DNA from: Adenanthera pavonina
Lineage: Eukaryota > Streptophyta > Magnoliopsida > Fabales > Fabaceae
DNA: 64,000 bases
Assembly (NCBI GenBank): GCA_026686845.1
Contig: JAIVEN010000012.1
Coordinates: forward strand, 20,896,501-20,960,500
Direction of reading: 5' to 3'
Part shown: positions 1 to 11,448 of the stretch, in pieces
How the letters are laid out: every line of letters begins with the position of its first letter
How positions within the stretch are numbered: the first letter of the stretch is position 1
Translations under genes and position numbers: made by a program
Notes under the pieces: generated by a model
What the model was told of the DNA's origin: nothing
The model's database searches: none
The model's input: the letters and a program-made list of their open reading frames with translations, nothing else

Positions 1-157
1 TATAATTTGTATTTTGAATTTTCTGCATTATCAATGACGCTGAATATAGCCTAACTAAAGTGACAAAATGCTGACGGAAGAGATGTTGACGGAAGCATGT
101 CGTACAGAACCTTCATCGCTGAAGAAGACCATTACTAGCTTCACTACTTTGAAGACA
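1..157 (-). repeat. Copy R1 of the recurrent ~0.5 kb segment (partial)
   Basis: On the minus strand this shows the marker words of the recurrent segment: GTCTTCAAAG, CGACATGCTTCCGTCA, CATCTCTTCCGTCAGCATTT. It starts outside the window and is cut by the CACTA element after position 157; its continuation resumes at 11084. The same stretch, uninterrupted, is at about 52600-52770 and in reverse order at 28090. Function unknown; it may be an upstream region duplicated with DUF247 genes. Confidence 0.75.
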
Positions 158-175
158 CACTACGCCAGATTCAGG

Positions 176-705
176 ATTTATTGGCGCTGAATAGTTGGCG
201 TTTATTTAGAAAAACGCCAATAAAAAGCAAAACCAAGCGCATTAGTTTGCGTTTACAAAATAAACGCCAACTAAAGTCCAGTTTTAGATGGCGTGTAAAA
301 AATAAACGCCATCTATTTTTGGAACTTTAGATGGCGTTTAAAGATAAACGCCATCTAAAGTCATAATGTAAAACTAAAGTTAGCGTTTTATAATAAACGC
401 TAACTAATTTCAGACATTATATGGCGTTTATAATAAAAACGCCATCTAAATTAATAAAATAATATAAATTATTAGATGGCGTTTATTTCATAAACGCCAT
501 ATAAGGTCCACCGAAATTTTTTTTTTTAAATTTATTTTAAACTTTTAGTTGGCGTTTAATATTTAAACGCCATCTAAGTATAAATTTCATATGGCGTTTA
601 TCACATAAACGCCATCTAAGTTATGAATATTAGATGGCGTTTACATAATAAACGCCATGTATATTATGTTTAGTTAGCGTTTAATTGTTAAACGCTAACT
701 AAGTT
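176..705. repeat. 5-prime subterminal repeats of the CACTA element
   Basis: About 530 bp packed with the word GGCGTTTA and its complement TAAACGCC, usually as short palindromes such as TTAGATGGCGTTTA followed after a few bases by TAAACGCCATCTAA. Variants read TTAGTTAGCG or TTAGTTGGCG. In En/Spm-type elements such arrays are binding sites for the element-encoded DNA-binding protein; that role here is inferred. The matching array at the other end is at 10662-11063. Confidence 0.9.
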
Positions 706-720
706 GTTTTAAAACTCTTC

Positions 721-1135
721 TCAGAACCCTACATCGCATTTTCTCAGAATTGTGCCGTCTTCTTTCCCACCATGCTCTGAAGCTGTTCCTTTGCCATAGC
801 TCTGTTCTGGCACAGCTCTTCGGCCACAACGCGTCGAAAGTTTACACTCTTTCCTCTTCCCCCACGGCATTGTTCCTCCAAAATACCCTTCAACCTGAAA
901 TCGCTTGATCTCGTAGCGTCTCTCCCTGTCAACGGTCACGGTGAATGGAGTGAAAGAGGCCCAGTTCCATTCTCTCAGAGGAACTCGAAATCCCTCCCAG
1001 ACCCAACAGCGAACGGTGGCCAGCTTTGAGGTAACCCCATATTGTCCCACTGACGCTCTCATATTCGTGGCTATTTCTGTCAAATTCATATATGAGTCAT
1101 TGCCCATACTGTTTCTGTCAATTTGTAATTAGTTC
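721..1135. other. GC-richer block next to the 5-prime subterminal repeats
   Basis: About 400 bp clearly less AT-rich than its surroundings, with a run of 128 sense codons on the minus strand and a shorter open frame on the plus strand. I recognise no protein. Two readings are possible: the element's own leader or promoter-proximal exon (known En/Spm elements have a GC-rich segment just inside the subterminal repeats) or a second captured host fragment. Nothing in the sequence decides between them. Confidence 0.4.
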
Positions 1136-2699
1136 ATTGAAGAAATATCGAAACCTGGATCCCCACATATTGCATGAGAGGAAGGGAGTTGTGACCCGCA
1201 ATCGGGACAATGAGAGGAAGGGAGTCCCCAGGATTGAAAGAAAAAAATAATTTAACCAAATACATTAAAATCTACACGGACCTTATCCGCTGCCTTAGGC
1301 CTGATTAGTTTATACATTATTTTAATGTATGAGAGGACCACAATATATAAATTTATATGATAAATTACACGTAACAAACATCTAATAAGCCTATAATGTA
1401 TTGACTTTATATAATATATCACGGCTCTTATATTTATTGATAGAGCTCAATTGAATTTAATAAGTCGAACTTAATATGACTCAACTATAATCTGGCCATA
1501 TTTTGACAGGGTCAAAATCCACAACAGCTAAAACTAGTTTGATCCACTGCCCACCTAGTATTTGAGAGCTAGGTCCCCTCATCACCACTCTTACTCCTTT
1601 CTTACCTTACCTGCACACACCCACACCTATTTTTGCGAGCACACACAATTCTAAAGTGTCAGACACAACGTTATTCCTCATTCTTCCCAAAATGCCTTGC
1701 AAGATGTGCCTAGCCAAGATTCATGATAATCTCTACTTCAAACGGCTAGTTTTGTGTCTGTTTGGTTTTAAGTGTGCAAAGATAAGTTAGAACAAAATGA
1801 AGTTTGCCATAATGAAGTTTGGATAAAAGTAAATTTGTTGTAATGTGATTTATGTTTGATGTTTTCATTTTTTTTTAACAAAAGTAAGTTAATTTGATTA
1901 TGTATGAGTACCTAATACTCATCATTCTGGGTGAATTTGGACCGTTTAATTTTAATTTACATGTTTTAGATTTATAGTAGTTTTTATTTTAATTTTTTTC
2001 TATAATAATAGTGTTATTTTACTATATATATATATATATATATCTTTCCTTACTCATACATGCATATGTGGACGCACCACCAAACTACTTTGTGGTTGAC
2101 CTTCATTTAACTTGTTGCTTCACTTGTATGAAGGTGTCATTGGTGCGCTTGTTTCATATTGACAGAATTTGTAGTGCTAGCCCATCAGATATCTACTTTG
2201 TCTGAGGTATGCTTCCTGATTATGTTTATGTAAAAGTTTTGTATTAGTTAGCTAAGTCAAGTGATTTTTGCTAAGTGGTTAATGCTATGGTTCTTTAGTT
2301 GTAATGCTGCCGGTTTGTCTCTCAAAGTTATAATTTAGTAAATGAAAAGCTATGGATAGTTGATTTGGATGGTTGGCAACATATAATTGGAACTCTTTTT
2401 TTGTCTATGTTGTTGAATATTTTTTCTAGTTAAGGACTTGAAAAGTAACATATGCTTTAATAAATCAGAAAGTAAAGTTAGGAAAAACAAATAATTGTAG
2501 TACAATTAATGAATCTAGTTTTTTTTATGTAGCAAGAATATTAATGTATTAATCATGGGGTTATGGTATTTAATCCATATGAAATAACGTGGACTGTAAG
2601 TTGGTATTGTATTGTAGAATTATTGGGAGGCTCAACTTGGGAAGATCACTGCCAAAATTTATACAGAAGTTATAAAAGGTTACACAACTTAATAAAAGT
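1136..2699 (+). other. AT-rich leader/intron region before the transposase
   Basis: No recognisable coding sequence. It contains a short direct repeat (GAGAGGAAGGGAGT at about 1173 and 1210) and a TA-dinucleotide run at 2021-2042. It probably holds the untranslated leader and an intron of the transposase transcript; splice sites cannot be fixed from sequence alone. Confidence 0.4.
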
Positions 2700-5600
2700 A
2701 TGGATCGGAAATGGATGTCTGCGAATCGTTTGACTTAGGAATATTGGGATGGAGTGAAAGAGTTTGTTAGGTTTGCAGTTGAGCATGTTGATAACCCCGA
2801 AAAAATTATATGCCCTTGCTTGAAGTGTTGCTATGGGAGGCTAGTTAGTGCAATTGACTTGGAATCACATTTAATTTGTAATGGAATTGATCGAAGTTAC
2901 ACACGATGGACAAGGCATGGTGAGACGAATAATGATTATAGCAGTAATACGTATAGTGAGAGCTGTAGATCGAATGATTTCGACACAAGCACACTTGAGG
3001 CCGATCATCTTGAAGAGATGACCAATGTGATTGAGGATGAACTTAAGGATTGTCCGGGGATGTTTGATAGGTTGAAGAGGGATGCAGAAAATCCATTGTA
3101 CTCTGGATGCATTAAGTTCACGATATTGTCAGCTGTGTTGAAGCTATACAACTTGAAAGCAGGCAATGGATGGAGTGATAAGAGCTTCACAGAATTGCTT
3201 GCACTTTTGAAGGATATGCTGCCAGAGGATAATGAGCTTCCTAGCCGAACATATGAGGCTAAACGAATGTTAAGCTCCATAGGGATGAGCTATGAGAGGA
3301 TACATGCTTGTCCTAACGATTGCATCTTATTTCGGAAGGAATTTGCATCATTAGACAAGTGTCCTACATGCAATGCCCAACGTTATAAGAAGAAAGAATC
3401 GAGTCCAGTGAAGGTAGTTTGGTATTTTCCCATCATACCTAGATTTAGACGCATGTACAACAGTGTGGAGAATGTGAAGCTCTTGACATGGCATGCAGAT
3501 GATAGAATTAAAGATGGGAAGCTTAGACATCCTGCAGATTCTCCACAATGGAAATTAATTGATCGTGACTATGAAGATTTCGGGGCAGAAGCTAGAAACC
3601 TACGTCTTGCATTATCTACTGATGGAATGAACCCGCATGGTATGCAAAGTAGTACACACAGTACATGGCCCGTGATTTTGGTGATTTATAACTTGCCTCC
3701 GTGGCTATGCATGAAGCGAAAATTCATGATGTTGTCTTTGTTAATTTATGGACCTAAACAACCCGGAAATGATATAGATGTATACTTGGCTCCACTAATT
3801 GATGACTTGAAGCTATTATGGGAGAGTGGTGTAGAGGTGTATGATGGGTATAGGAAGGAAGCATTCAATTTGAGAGCTATGCTGTTTGGTACAATTAATG
3901 ATTTTCCAGCGTATGGGAATTTGTCTGGATATAGTATCAAAGGAGAATTTGGTTGCCCTATATGTGAAGAAGGCACGCAATCGATTCGGTTGGAGCATGG
4001 TGGGAAATTTGTCTTTCTCGGGCATCAGAGATTTTTGCATCAGGGACATCGTTATAGAGGGTGGAGAAAAGCATTTGATGGGAATATAGAAGACGGAAGA
4101 GAACCTGTTCCGTTAAGCGGTGAGGACCTGTTTCGAAAGGTACAACATTTGACTAACAACTTTGGGAAACCTTTTGCCAAACACCTTAGGACAAGTGGGT
4201 GGAAGAAAAGGTTAATTTTCTTTGATTTGCCATATTGGAAGTCCTTGTATGTGAGGCACTTCCTTGATGTGATGCACATAGAAAAAAATGTATGTGATAG
4301 CATTATTGGTACGCTACTCAATGTGAAGGGAAAGACCAAAGATGGTAAGAAGGCGAGACTGGATTTGGTTGCTATGGGAATTAGAGGAGAATTGGCACCG
4401 ATCAAGGACAAACGGCGTACTTATCTTCCACCAGCTGCTTATACTTTATCTAGAAAAGAAAAAGTATCTCTTTGTGAATTCCTTGATGGAGTTAAAGTTC
4501 CGGAGGGGTACTCATCAAATATCAAGAACCTTGTATCTATGAAAGACTTGAAGTTGAAGGGTCTAAAGTCTCATGATTGTCATGTTTTGATGGAGCATAT
4601 GATGCCGGTGGGTATACGATCCATATTGCCGAAAAAGGTGCGAGGAACAATCACGAAACTATGTTTCTTTTTCAAGGCTATTGGCAGCAAAGTCATTGAC
4701 CCTAGGAAGTTGCCCACATTGCAAAGACAAATTATTGTCACTTTGTGTGAACTTGAGATGTATTTCCCGCCTTCATTCTTTGACATGATGGTTCACCTAA
4801 CAGTACACCTAGTTAGGGAAACACAAATGTGTGGCCCAGCGTATATGAGATGGATGTACCCGATTGAGCGTTACATGAAGATATTGAAAGGGTATGTGAA
4901 AAATCGAAGTAGACCAGAGGGATGTATTGTTGAAAGGTACATAGCCGAAGAAGCTGTTGAATTTTGTACTGAATACTTATTGAGTGTTGATAACATTGGG
5001 CTTCCAAGGTCTCGTCACTTGGGTAGAACAAGTGGTGAAGGGATTCGGGGAAGTGAAATAGTTAGTATCTCTAGGATACAGTGGGAGCAAGCTCACCTGT
5101 ATATCTTGCACAACTCGGATGAGGTTGATGAATATGTGGAAATGCACAAGGAGAGAATTAGAACCTTGAACCCTAATAAGAATGAGAGTTGGATATCAAA
5201 AGAACATAATCGAATTTTTATACATTGGTTGCGTGATCACATCCTCACAGAGTTGGAGAGGACTTCTAGTTCAGTTTCGGTCAGGTTGAAACAGTTAGCT
5301 ATGGGTCCAAGCATGTATGTACGATCTTACACTGGTTATCTTATCAATGGGTACACGTTCTATACAAAAGAGCAAGATGATAAGAGTATAATGCAAAATA
5401 GTGGGATAACCCTTATAGCTCAATCAATGCATATATCTAGTGTTAAAGAAAAAAACCCCATTTTTGCACCCATGTCATACTTTGGGGTAATTGAGCACAT
5501 ATGGGAATTGGACTACATCTCATTCCGGGTACCTGTCTTCAGTTGTAAATGGGTTGACAACAACAACGGCCTCCGAGTTGATGATTCAGGGTTCATTCAA

Positions 5601-5951
5601 GTGGATCTTAATAGGGTGGGGTATAAAGATGAACCTTGTATTTTAGCATCCCAAGCCCAACAAGTGTTTTTTGTCACTGATCCTGCTAATAAGAAGTGGT
5701 CAATTGTTATGCTAACGAACAAAATAATTGACACCTTAGATGATGGTCAAGACTATCAAGGTGCGTGCATTGAGGATGATCCTTTCCATGGGACATCACT
5801 TGATACTGATCCTGGTGGAGATGATACCCTTTATGTGAGAGATGACCATCAAGAAGGTACTTGGATTTGGAAGAGGGGACGGATTAGTGAACATCTGAAA
5901 AGAAAGAGGAAAAGGTTTGAATTATCGAATATTTTTTATTGTTTGCCTTAG
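2700..5951 (+). CDS. CACTA TNP2-type transposase, in-frame stop at codon 13
   Basis: Main transposase of the CACTA element, expected to bind and cut its ends in the nucleus. The ATG at 2700 opens a typical family N-terminus (MDRKWMSANRLT) but codon 13 is TAG (2736-2738); after it the same frame is open for over 1000 codons to the stop at 5949-5951. After the stop come, in order: a transposase-associated zinc-binding region (CPCLKC near 2812), the long tnp2 region (about 3300-4050, with SPQWKLIDRDY and STDGMNPHG), a DUF4218-like region (about 4590-4980, with LPTLQRQIIVTLCELEMYFP) and a DUF4216-like region (about 5480-5730). The first in-frame Met after the stop is at about 3018, past the N-terminal domain. 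The TAG could be a one-base change from AAG, or could lie in a splice acceptor (CTTAG/GAA) if the upstream exon differs. Domain names come from family knowledge, not from a search. Confidence 0.88.
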
Positions 5952-6083
5952 TTTGAATTTTATTTCCTTCGACATGTATAAATTTTTGATTTATTATTAA
6001 AATTTTTTATGTGTTGTATTTGCTTTAAATTTTTTTTCCTTCTTTGATATCTTACATGTTTGTTGGAATTTTATTGCAGGTAA

Positions 6084-9000
6084 ATGGCATCCCCTTCTGC
6101 TCATGATCATGATCGTGGTGCTGATGATGGTCAAGAAGAGCTACAGAAATATATCAAACAACACCGGCGTGGCTTGACTGTGTTGAAAGAGGTGATACAC
6201 GCCCGACACACTGGCCAAAAGATTCATGTCGAATGGAATCGCAAAGGCAATCCAATACAAAAGGGTGGACAAAAATTGAGTAGTTATATTGGGGTCGCTG
6301 CGAAGTTGAAGGTTCCAATCTCCCATCCTCACAGGGATTGGAGGAAAGTCCCTGATCCTGTGAAGAATAATATTTTCGAAGATATAGAGGTAATAAAATA
6401 GTATGTCATTTGATTATAATGTGTGTACATATATACAGATAATAATTCTTTTCGGTAATGCATGTTGCAGTCTGCTTTTGACATCAATAATAGTCACAGG
6501 AGACACATATATATGAAGGCTGGTGTCGTACTCCGAAATTTTCGATCCATTCTCACTAGATTCTTCTTGAGAGATGCAGCTGGCAACTTTGCTGTTCATC
6601 CGCCTCGGTTGTTTGAGTTGTACATTACACAGGAACACTGGGATGCTTTTGTTGCTAGGCGTCGTGAAGAATCTTTTCAGGTAAACCATTTCTGTCATTG
6701 TTGGTCTTAAATTAATTATAGTACATATATTTAGTCATTGAATAAAAGTCTGCTTTGTTGTGTGCATTATTAGCATAGTATGTCATTTCATTGAATATTC
6801 TTATTGCGACTTTTTTGGTGGACATAAACCTAATCATATGTACTTTATCTTGGTTTTTGTTACACTAAAACTAATATTCTGCATAACTTTTCAGAAATTA
6901 AGCCAAGCCAATAGTGACAGAGCCAAGAAGCAGCAATACCCATATAGAGGGGGTCGTCAAGGATACCATGGTATAGAGGTTAAGATGGTACGTGGTTTGA
7001 TAGTTGATTTTTCTATGAATGACACTTATGTTCAAATACTGACACATTTGCTTATTTGTGATCAAACATAGCAATCAAAGGAGGGGTCAGAAGGGAGGGA
7101 AATCGAACGCCATGAGCTATGGATAGAATCTCGCAAGAACAAGGATGGGATAATTGACAATGACAACGTTCGGAAAGTTACTGAGTCAATAGTTAGTATT
7201 ATTGTATTATATATTTTATTTACATATATATTTTCAAATACTTATTATTTAGTTGCAAAATTTATATTTTGTTTCTCTTTCTTCCACAGAATGAACTCTC
7301 TTATTCGATGCCTCAAGCTAGTGACCAGGAGAGCATTGGGCAGGACATACTTGGTAAGGCACTGGGGGTCCCTGAGTATCCTGGTCGTGTTAGGGGTACA
7401 GGGTTTGGTGTGACACACAAAGCCTTTTTTGGGCCTCGATCATCATCAGATGCTGCAAAGGTTGCCCGATTAGAGGCTATTGTTCAGGAACAACATCAGA
7501 CTCAATCTCAGATGCAGCTCCGATTAGCTGAATTGACGAACATGGTGCTTCAACTACAGGGAACGCAAGGGACACCACCAGTGTCGGCTAGTGCCAAAGA
7601 TAGTTGCACTGTTACCCCTCACGATCTCCCTCAGGTAATTGCTATCATGAACAAGTTAAAAGATAACTTTTTTTTTCCCCCTAATAAATGGTTGATTTCT
7701 AATGCATTGATTGGAACAGGGTCAATCATATTGCCAGCTATGGTTAGAAACACCTAATCGACGTGTGGTTGCGGAGGGGCATGTGCATAATAGCCCTGAA
7801 GAGATGCTTCACAATGCACCCGTACCTGCAAATCATCTAAAAGTGTCGATTGAGGTAGTTAGGGAGGAGGGTACCAGGTTGCCTGTTCCTGCGGGGGATA
7901 TGGAAACAATAGGAATGGCATTGGGCAGCTTCGTAGCATGGCCCGCACACCTCATCACTGCTGCTCCATTAGTAAAGGTATGTTACTTGACAGTATACTA
8001 ACTTGATACTAGATGTCTTGAATGAGCCACTACATTCAAAGTTTCATATTAGAGGACCTATAGACATATACTATTATTATGTGTATATTAAGGTGGTTAA
8101 TCTCAAAATTTCCCACTTTGTTGCTTAGTTGAAGGGGAAGAGTAAGGTCGGAGAGTCAGGACATTCGAAGGAATCAGTAGCTCCACCACTCATGCAGCCG
8201 CCCAGGCATCCAGTTCCAGACACCTTTCGAAGGATGATTGTCAAGTTTCTACCACATTCGCTTAAGGGCAAAGTCGAAAAACGTGTGAAATTTGCCAAGA
8301 ACATTTATAATAAGGTAGTATTTGAAAGTATCAACACTGAAATTGTTGATTACATCATCCATCGGAAGTGGATTGGGGTTGCGAATGTTAACTTGTACAT
8401 AAGGTACTTGATATTAATCTATTTGTTTTAATTTTTTTCAATTTAGGCCTTCATATTAACCTATGTTGCTTTTTATTTTGTTTCTAAACTTTAGATACCT
8501 CTACGAGACATTTTTGGAGCCTTGCAATCTTACAAACAAATTTATATTCATCCATCCTGAAGAGGTTGCTGCTTATGCTTCAAAATTGCCGGACAGTAAG
8601 ATTACTGAACAGCAGCAGTTAATTGCGGATGCATTCACTGCAAGGGCTGACAAAGATGTCTTATTCTTGGTTCCGTATCATAATGTGTAAGTAAATTCTC
8701 AGGATTTAATGTATTTGACTTCATCTGCTGAATTATAATTTCCTAATGACACTGGTTATTTTTTCATAGTGGACACTGGATGTTAATTGCAATCAATCCA
8801 TTGGAGCCAACTATCTATTTTTTGGATCCTTTGAATTATGATCCGGAACTTCGCGAACAAATGATGGGGATAATTAATAAGTAAGGAACCTAGATTTATT
8901 TTTCATGTTTTTCATGATTCATACTTATATATAATCATTCAAATTAGCTAGGTTTTGCTCGCTCAGTCTAACATTTTTTATATTTTATGGTTAAACAGTG

Positions 9001-9451
9001 CTGTGTCAATATTTCGAGCGGGTCGGGGTTGTAGAGATAATCATAAGGGAAAAATGGTAAAACCCTTAGCTTCCTCGTTATATAAGTGGCAGAAGATACG
9101 GGTATGTATAAATTTATATTTAATCAACAATTGTTGAGATTAATATTTCTGTATTGTATAATTAATATAAGTTTCCTCTTTAGTGTCCAAAACAACCAAA
9201 TGATAATGACTGTGGATACTATGTGATGTTATTCATGAAGGATATCATCACACATGGTCATAGCATAATCCCAGACACGGTATGTAATTTTATATTTACA
9301 TTAAGGCTTATAAAATTTTGCCATTTTCGCTTAGTTATAATTTTTTAATTTACAGTACTTCCCTGACACCTCTTATTCCGAGTACTCTGATACGCAAATA
9401 GAGGAACTCATCGAAGAGTGGTGTAACTTCGTCCTTGATAAGTGCCTATGA
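6084..9451 (+). CDS. CACTA second gene: Transposase_24-like plus Ulp1 protease, 12 exons
   Basis: By my splice model the exons are 6084-6389, 6471-6680, 6895-6987, 7072-7191, 7290-7634, 7720-7977, 8129-8403, 8495-8686, 8770-8880, 8999-9101, 9184-9279 and 9356-9451. All introns are GT-AG and the frame stays open: 2205 nt, 734 residues. The N-terminal half resembles the plant Ptta/En/Spm Transposase_24 family (VPDPVKNNIFEDIE, then GRVRGTGFGVT and a glutamine-rich, coiled-coil-like stretch). The C-terminal third is a C48/Ulp1-type cysteine protease: GHWMLIAI gives the catalytic His, FLDPL the Asp, and NDCGYYVMLF the Cys. Ulp1 family members remove SUMO from proteins; the substrate here is unknown. 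It follows the transposase by 132 bp in the same direction. The ATG at 6084 is the first in frame after a likely splice acceptor (TTGCAG). Every catalytic residue I expect is present. Confidence 0.88.
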
Positions 9452-9627
9452 ATATTAGAGAGGTAAATTTAACCATGCTGCAATTTAAAATTCTATAGTT
9501 GCTTTCTGAATTTGATTATTTCTACTGTGTGGCAATGGTGAGAATTATATCAATATTAGTCATGGAATTTGTCAACAGGGTTACTGATGACATAGGATTG
9601 GTACATAGTTTATCGTTGGCTAATTTG

Positions 9628-10410
9628 CTGAAATGTGTGATTTTGCCATGGCTACCACAGGATTCTGGCAAGTTTATACTCAGGAACTGTCTGTATTTGG
9701 AACTCCCAATCTCAGGTACCTGAAAATTTTTTAATTGAGATCCTGTGTATTGTTATAACTTGTTAGTGCGTTTTAGCCAATGGAGGGTTGTAATAATTAT
9801 GGTGGATATATTGCAGTGGAATAAATTTTCTTGTGTGCCTTTTGGATTCTTCTATTCAAACTGACAGATTAGAATTGTGAAATTCATAACTATGGCTCTG
9901 GATACCCCATGTTTGTTTTCACCATTTCCTTGGCCAAGTCTTTTGAGGTTACTGAGTTACCAGGTACATGATCCTTGTTTTTTCTTTAGCAAACAAATTT
10001 GTACCTGTACTGCCAAAATTGTTTGAAAGTGTATCTTTTCTCACTATTATTATAACTCAAAATACCACAATGGAGCTCAAGTACAACATGATTTTGCAGT
10101 TAGGTCGGCCAAATTTATTGCACGCAAACAGTGGGTGGTTGCTGGAGCAGATGATATGTTCATTCGTGTATTTAATTACAACACAATGGATAAAGTTAAA
10201 GTTTTCGAGGCACATACAGATTACATTATTAGGTGTGTGGCAGTTCATCCTACCCTTCCTTACGTGCTGTCATCATCTTTGCTGATATATGCTCAAAAAG
10301 CTTTGGGATTGGGAGAAAGGCTGGGTTTGGACTCAGATATTTGAGGGGCACTCTCATTATGTGATGCAAGTGACATTTAATCCTAAAGATACTAACACCT
10401 TTGCTTGTAT
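9628..10410 (+). pseudogene. Captured coatomer beta-prime (COPI, WD40) gene fragment
   Basis: Inside the CACTA element, between the Ulp1 gene and the 3-prime repeats. Three exon pieces match the N-terminal WD40 propeller of coatomer subunit beta-prime: 9662-9715 (ILASLYSGTVCIWNSQSQ, ending at a GT donor), about 9930-9963 (LAKSFEVTELP) and 10100-10403 ([18 protein letters not shown], continuing to [16 protein letters not shown]). The splice from 9963 to 10100 regenerates the Val codon after ELP, so introns came along and capture was from genomic DNA. A frameshift near 10280 separates the VLSSS part from KLWDWEKGW, and the acceptor of the middle exon looks lost, so no full protein is made. Homology of 9628-9661 is weaker. 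Sense orientation relative to the transposase genes would allow a chimeric transcript. Confidence 0.88.
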
Positions 10411-10661
10411 TCTTGGCTTCTTCCTGCACATTCTGTTGTCAATAACTGAAATTTATTCATGGTTTTCTTTTGTCTTTTTTTAATTAGTTTGCTTCTTAAT
10501 TGATCACTGGAATTTCCACTGCCCGGTACTATAAATATAATACTATATATTACTCCGTCTTGTTATGTTTTACTCCAATTTCTGGGTTCACTGGATCTGG
10601 TTGATAATGAATAACTGTAGGTTGTGTAGCGTAACAGTAAAATAAAAAAAATAATGATAAA

Positions 10662-11063
10662 AAACGTTGGCGTTTAATGGTAAACGCTATGTAAGAACAT
10701 AAAAACGTTGGCGTTTATTGGTAAACGCCAACTAAAGTGAGACTTTAGTTAGCGTTTTTGTTCTAAACGCCAACTAAAACCTCAATACACGTTGGCGTTT
10801 TTAAATAAAACGCCAACTAAAGTCTCACTTTAGTTGGCGTTTATTTATAAACGCCAATTTTTATTAAGGTTTTATTTGGCGTTTGGAACATAAACGCCAA
10901 CTAAAGTCTCACTTTAGTTGGCGTTTACCAATAAACGCCAACTAAATACTTAAGAAACGTTGGCGTTTTTCAAACGCCATTGTAATTTAAAGACTTTCAT
11001 CAGCGCATTATTAGATGGCGTTTTTAAAACGCCAATAAATTTGAAAAAAAACGCCAACTATTC
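10662..11063. repeat. 3-prime subterminal repeats of the CACTA element
   Basis: Repeated GTTGGCGTTT and AAACGCCAAC palindromes, many in the form TTTAGTTGGCGTTTA followed by AAACGCCAACTAAA. Same core word as the 5-prime array but mainly the GTTGGCG variant, whereas the left end is richer in GATGGCG. The array stops 17 bp before the right terminus. Confidence 0.9.
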
Positions 11064-11150
11064 CCAAATTTGTAGTAGTGACATGTGGCCTTTAATTAGT
11101 TGGTGTCCATGAAAATTAATTTCTTTTTCATAGTGCAACAATTGAAATAA

Positions 11151-11321
11151 GGGGGAATCATATTTTGGGACCAAGATCTCCAATTAATCACAAAGAAGAA
11201 TTTTTAACTAAAATTCAGTGGTAAAAATGGAAAACTGAGTTACAAAAGTGGAAGAACAAGTAGTAAAAAAAATCTATTTTGTAATTAATTTGAGATCTTG
11301 GTCCCAAAATGTGATTCCCCC
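11151..11321. mobile_element. 171-bp MITE, Mutator-like (9-bp duplication)
   Basis: Terminal inverted repeats of about 37 bp, nearly perfect: GGGGGAATCATATTTTGGGA at the left and, on the other strand, GGGGGAATCACATTTTGGGA from the right. The 9-bp TTGAAATAA flanks both sides (11142-11150 and 11322-11330). No coding capacity. The TSD size points to the Mutator superfamily. Confidence 0.88.
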
Positions 11322-11448
11322 TTGAAATAAACTACAATGCACATGCGAGGAAATTTCATTAATATTTAATAGCTTCTTCTAAATTCTAAAACTTGTAATA
11401 ACCTTCCCTCTGAACATTCAGATCCTCGTTTATCATTGAACTAGACAG

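Larger units (their letters stand above)
158..11080 (+). mobile_element. Full-length CACTA (En/Spm) DNA transposon, 10.9 kb
   Basis: The element starts CACTAC at 158 and ends GTAGTG at 11080, so both ends read CACTAC inward. The 3-bp sequence ACA occurs directly before (155-157) and after (11081-11083), the target duplication size expected for CACTA elements. The word GAATAGTTGGCGTTT lies 31 bp from the left end (189-203) and, inverted, at 11049-11063. Subterminal repeats occupy both ends. Inside are a TNP2-type transposase gene, a Ulp1-domain gene and a captured host-gene fragment, all on the plus strand. The host sequence interrupted here is present without the insertion at about 52735-52770. 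Structure looks complete; transposition competence is doubtful because of the stop codon in the transposase. Confidence 0.93.

Noticed and set aside
721..1107. A 128-codon minus-strand gene at the CACTA left end
   Set aside because: No recognisable family and an opposite-strand open frame overlaps it; kept only as an unexplained GC-richer block.
2754..5951. Taking the GTG at 2754 as the transposase start
   Set aside because: Plant nuclear genes start with ATG; family-typical N-terminal sequence lies upstream from the ATG at 2700 in the same frame, interrupted by TAG.
6084..8431. Several separate short genes in the CACTA second half
   Set aside because: Every piece ends at a GT donor or starts after an AG acceptor with matching phase; together they make one 735-codon frame ending in a Ulp1 domain.
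9968..10483. Overlapping small open frames as new genes
   Set aside because: They are frames of the captured coatomer beta-prime fragment, split by an intron and a frameshift.
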